Below, piece by piece: positions 6,507-6,958 of a stretch of 6,958 nucleotides of DNA; positions within the stretch are counted from its first letter, which is position 1; every line of letters starts with the position of its first letter. The position numbers were made by a program, and so were the translations under genes. Location: NCBI GenBank assembly GCA_046080125.1, contig JBJTTJ010000056.1, positions 1-6,958 of the forward strand, read 5' to 3'. This DNA comes from Cuspidothrix sp046080125. Its GTDB lineage: Bacteria; Cyanobacteriota; Cyanobacteriia; Cyanobacteriales; Nostocaceae. The notes under the pieces were generated by a model. That model was given only the letters and a program-made list of their open reading frames with translations. It made no database searches and was not told the DNA's origin.

Positions 6507-6803
6507 TTAACCGAATATATTTGGGTTTACACCGAGAAAAGTTAAAGCCATCTTTACAGCTTTTCGGTTTTCTTTATTCAGATTTGAATATTGTTTGACA
6601 ATTGCTGGAACAGCCTGTTTAATTGCTAAGTTAATTGTACCCGCAGCAAGAGGTATTCCTAAATATCCCAGTCCTCCAGTTACCAGACCTATAGCACTTA
6701 AAGTGGCGATAACCACAGCCAATAAACCCGCTAGTTCTGCACTAATTCCTGAAAGAATTAATAAGCCTTTAATGATATCCCCAGCATTAAATGATTCTTT
6801 CAA
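6507..6803 (-). CDS. Small hydrophobic glycine-rich protein, probably membrane-associated; start uncertain
   Basis: From the only standard start codon in frame (TTG at 6803) it encodes 98 residues. Residues 9-62 are strongly hydrophobic with small residues (GLLILSGISAELAGLLAVVI, then a GGLGYLGIPLAAG stretch), enough for one or two membrane helices. The C-terminal third is basic and amphipathic (AIKQAVPAIVKQY, NKENRKAVKMA). There is no ATG, and ribosome site evidence is weak. The frame stays open upstream to a TGA at 6854-6852 and reads coding-like there (LNNEVEKLKESF). The true start may therefore be non-standard, or the 5' end may have been lost. Holin-like and pore-forming peptides (circular bacteriocins) share this kind of composition, but I see no specific family signature. 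It is first in the minus-strand cluster with the GNAT and giant genes. Confidence 0.6.
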   Translation of the reverse strand: MKESFNAGDIIKGLLILSGISAELAGLLAVVIATLSAIGLVTGGLGYLGIPLAAGTINLAIKQAVPAIVKQYSNLNKENRKAVKMALTFLGVNPNIFG

Positions 6804-6843
6804 CTTTTCTACTTCATTATTAAGAACATTAAGTAATAAACCT
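6804..6843. other. Short divergent intergenic gap
   Basis: Only 40 AT-rich bases separate the TTG of the small hydrophobic ORF from the ATG of the plus-strand gene. No convincing -35/-10 pair is visible on either strand. Any promoter for the minus-strand cluster would have to overlap the first codons of the plus-strand gene. Confidence 0.5.
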
Positions 6844-6958
6844 ATGGATACTCAGAGATTTATTGAGATATTTAAACAATTGACACCTAAGCAACATCAG
6901 ATATTGCGAAAACTCTTAGCTGGGGAAACAGATGAGCAAATCGCTAATTCCTCCTACA
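6844..6958 (+). CDS. Protein with N-terminal LuxR/GerE-type helix-turn-helix (partial, runs off the right edge)
   Basis: ATG at 6844 opens a frame of 38 codons to the window edge: MDTQRFIEIFKQ, then LTPKQHQILRKLLAGETDEQ and IANSSY. The LTPxxxxILxxLLAGxTDxxIA pattern matches the first two helices of the LuxR/GerE DNA-binding domain (typical LTPREREVLRLLAxGxSNKEIA). In cyanobacteria an HTH of this kind at the extreme N-terminus is often followed by an ATPase, WD40 or other signalling domain rather than forming a simple regulator. That remainder is not visible here. No other start codon is available upstream in frame, and no strong ribosome site is seen. It could regulate the divergent minus-strand genes, but only proximity suggests this. 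Confidence 0.68.
   Translation, partial: MDTQRFIEIFKQLTPKQHQILRKLLAGETDEQIANSSY

Noticed and set aside
6943..6958. Strong minus-strand AGGAGG near the right edge
   Set aside because: It is the complement of Ser-Ser codons of the plus-strand gene, and the only reading frame following it on the minus strand ends after a few codons.

Overview
The window looks like cyanobacterial DNA. It is AT-rich and carries four perfect copies of the HIP1 octamer GCGATCGC (93-100, 289-296, 6359-6366, 6398-6405). It also has a GTAGGTTGGGTT/AACCCAAGCTAC inverted repeat of the kind scattered between genes in filamentous and bloom-forming cyanobacteria. Genus cannot be fixed from the sequence.

Layout: nearly everything is on the minus strand, read from right to left. 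At 6803-6507 is a small hydrophobic, glycine-rich protein with no ATG start. 26 bases later comes a GNAT-type acyltransferase (6480-5533) whose acetyl-CoA loop has lost its glycines and which carries a tail of repeated DExG turns. A 130-base gap follows, holding a hairpin-forming dispersed repeat and a strong ribosome binding site. Then one gigantic gene starts at 5402 and runs without a stop off the left edge: I translated all 1800 visible codons by hand in one frame. At the far right (6844 onward) a plus-strand gene begins divergently; its first 38 codons contain a LuxR/GerE-like helix-turn-helix.

The giant protein is the main object. Its visible part is a long, Gln/Asn/Leu/Lys-rich helical (probably coiled-coil) arm of about 600 residues. 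Next is a set of seven FG-GAP/VCBS-type repeats with DxNGDGxxD calcium-loop motifs, then a second helical arm of at least 690 residues. The seven repeats are split three plus four by a roughly 70-residue helical insertion placed exactly at a repeat boundary, and the two groups belong to different sequence subtypes. Each helical arm also carries a related Trp-rich module (SGKxK ... W ... DxYxQQA). There is only one Cys in 1800 residues and no recognisable signal peptide. These traits fit an envelope or exported fibre-like protein, but its C-terminus lies outside the window, so neither the secretion route nor the function can be settled.

How the genes may work together is inference. Tight spacing suggests that the small hydrophobic protein, the GNAT protein and the giant protein are co-transcribed. 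One model is an acyltransferase that modifies the giant protein, with the small hydrophobic protein as a membrane partner. No gene here is diagnostic of a named system. The listed ORFs on the plus strand below 5402 are all shadows of the giant gene.
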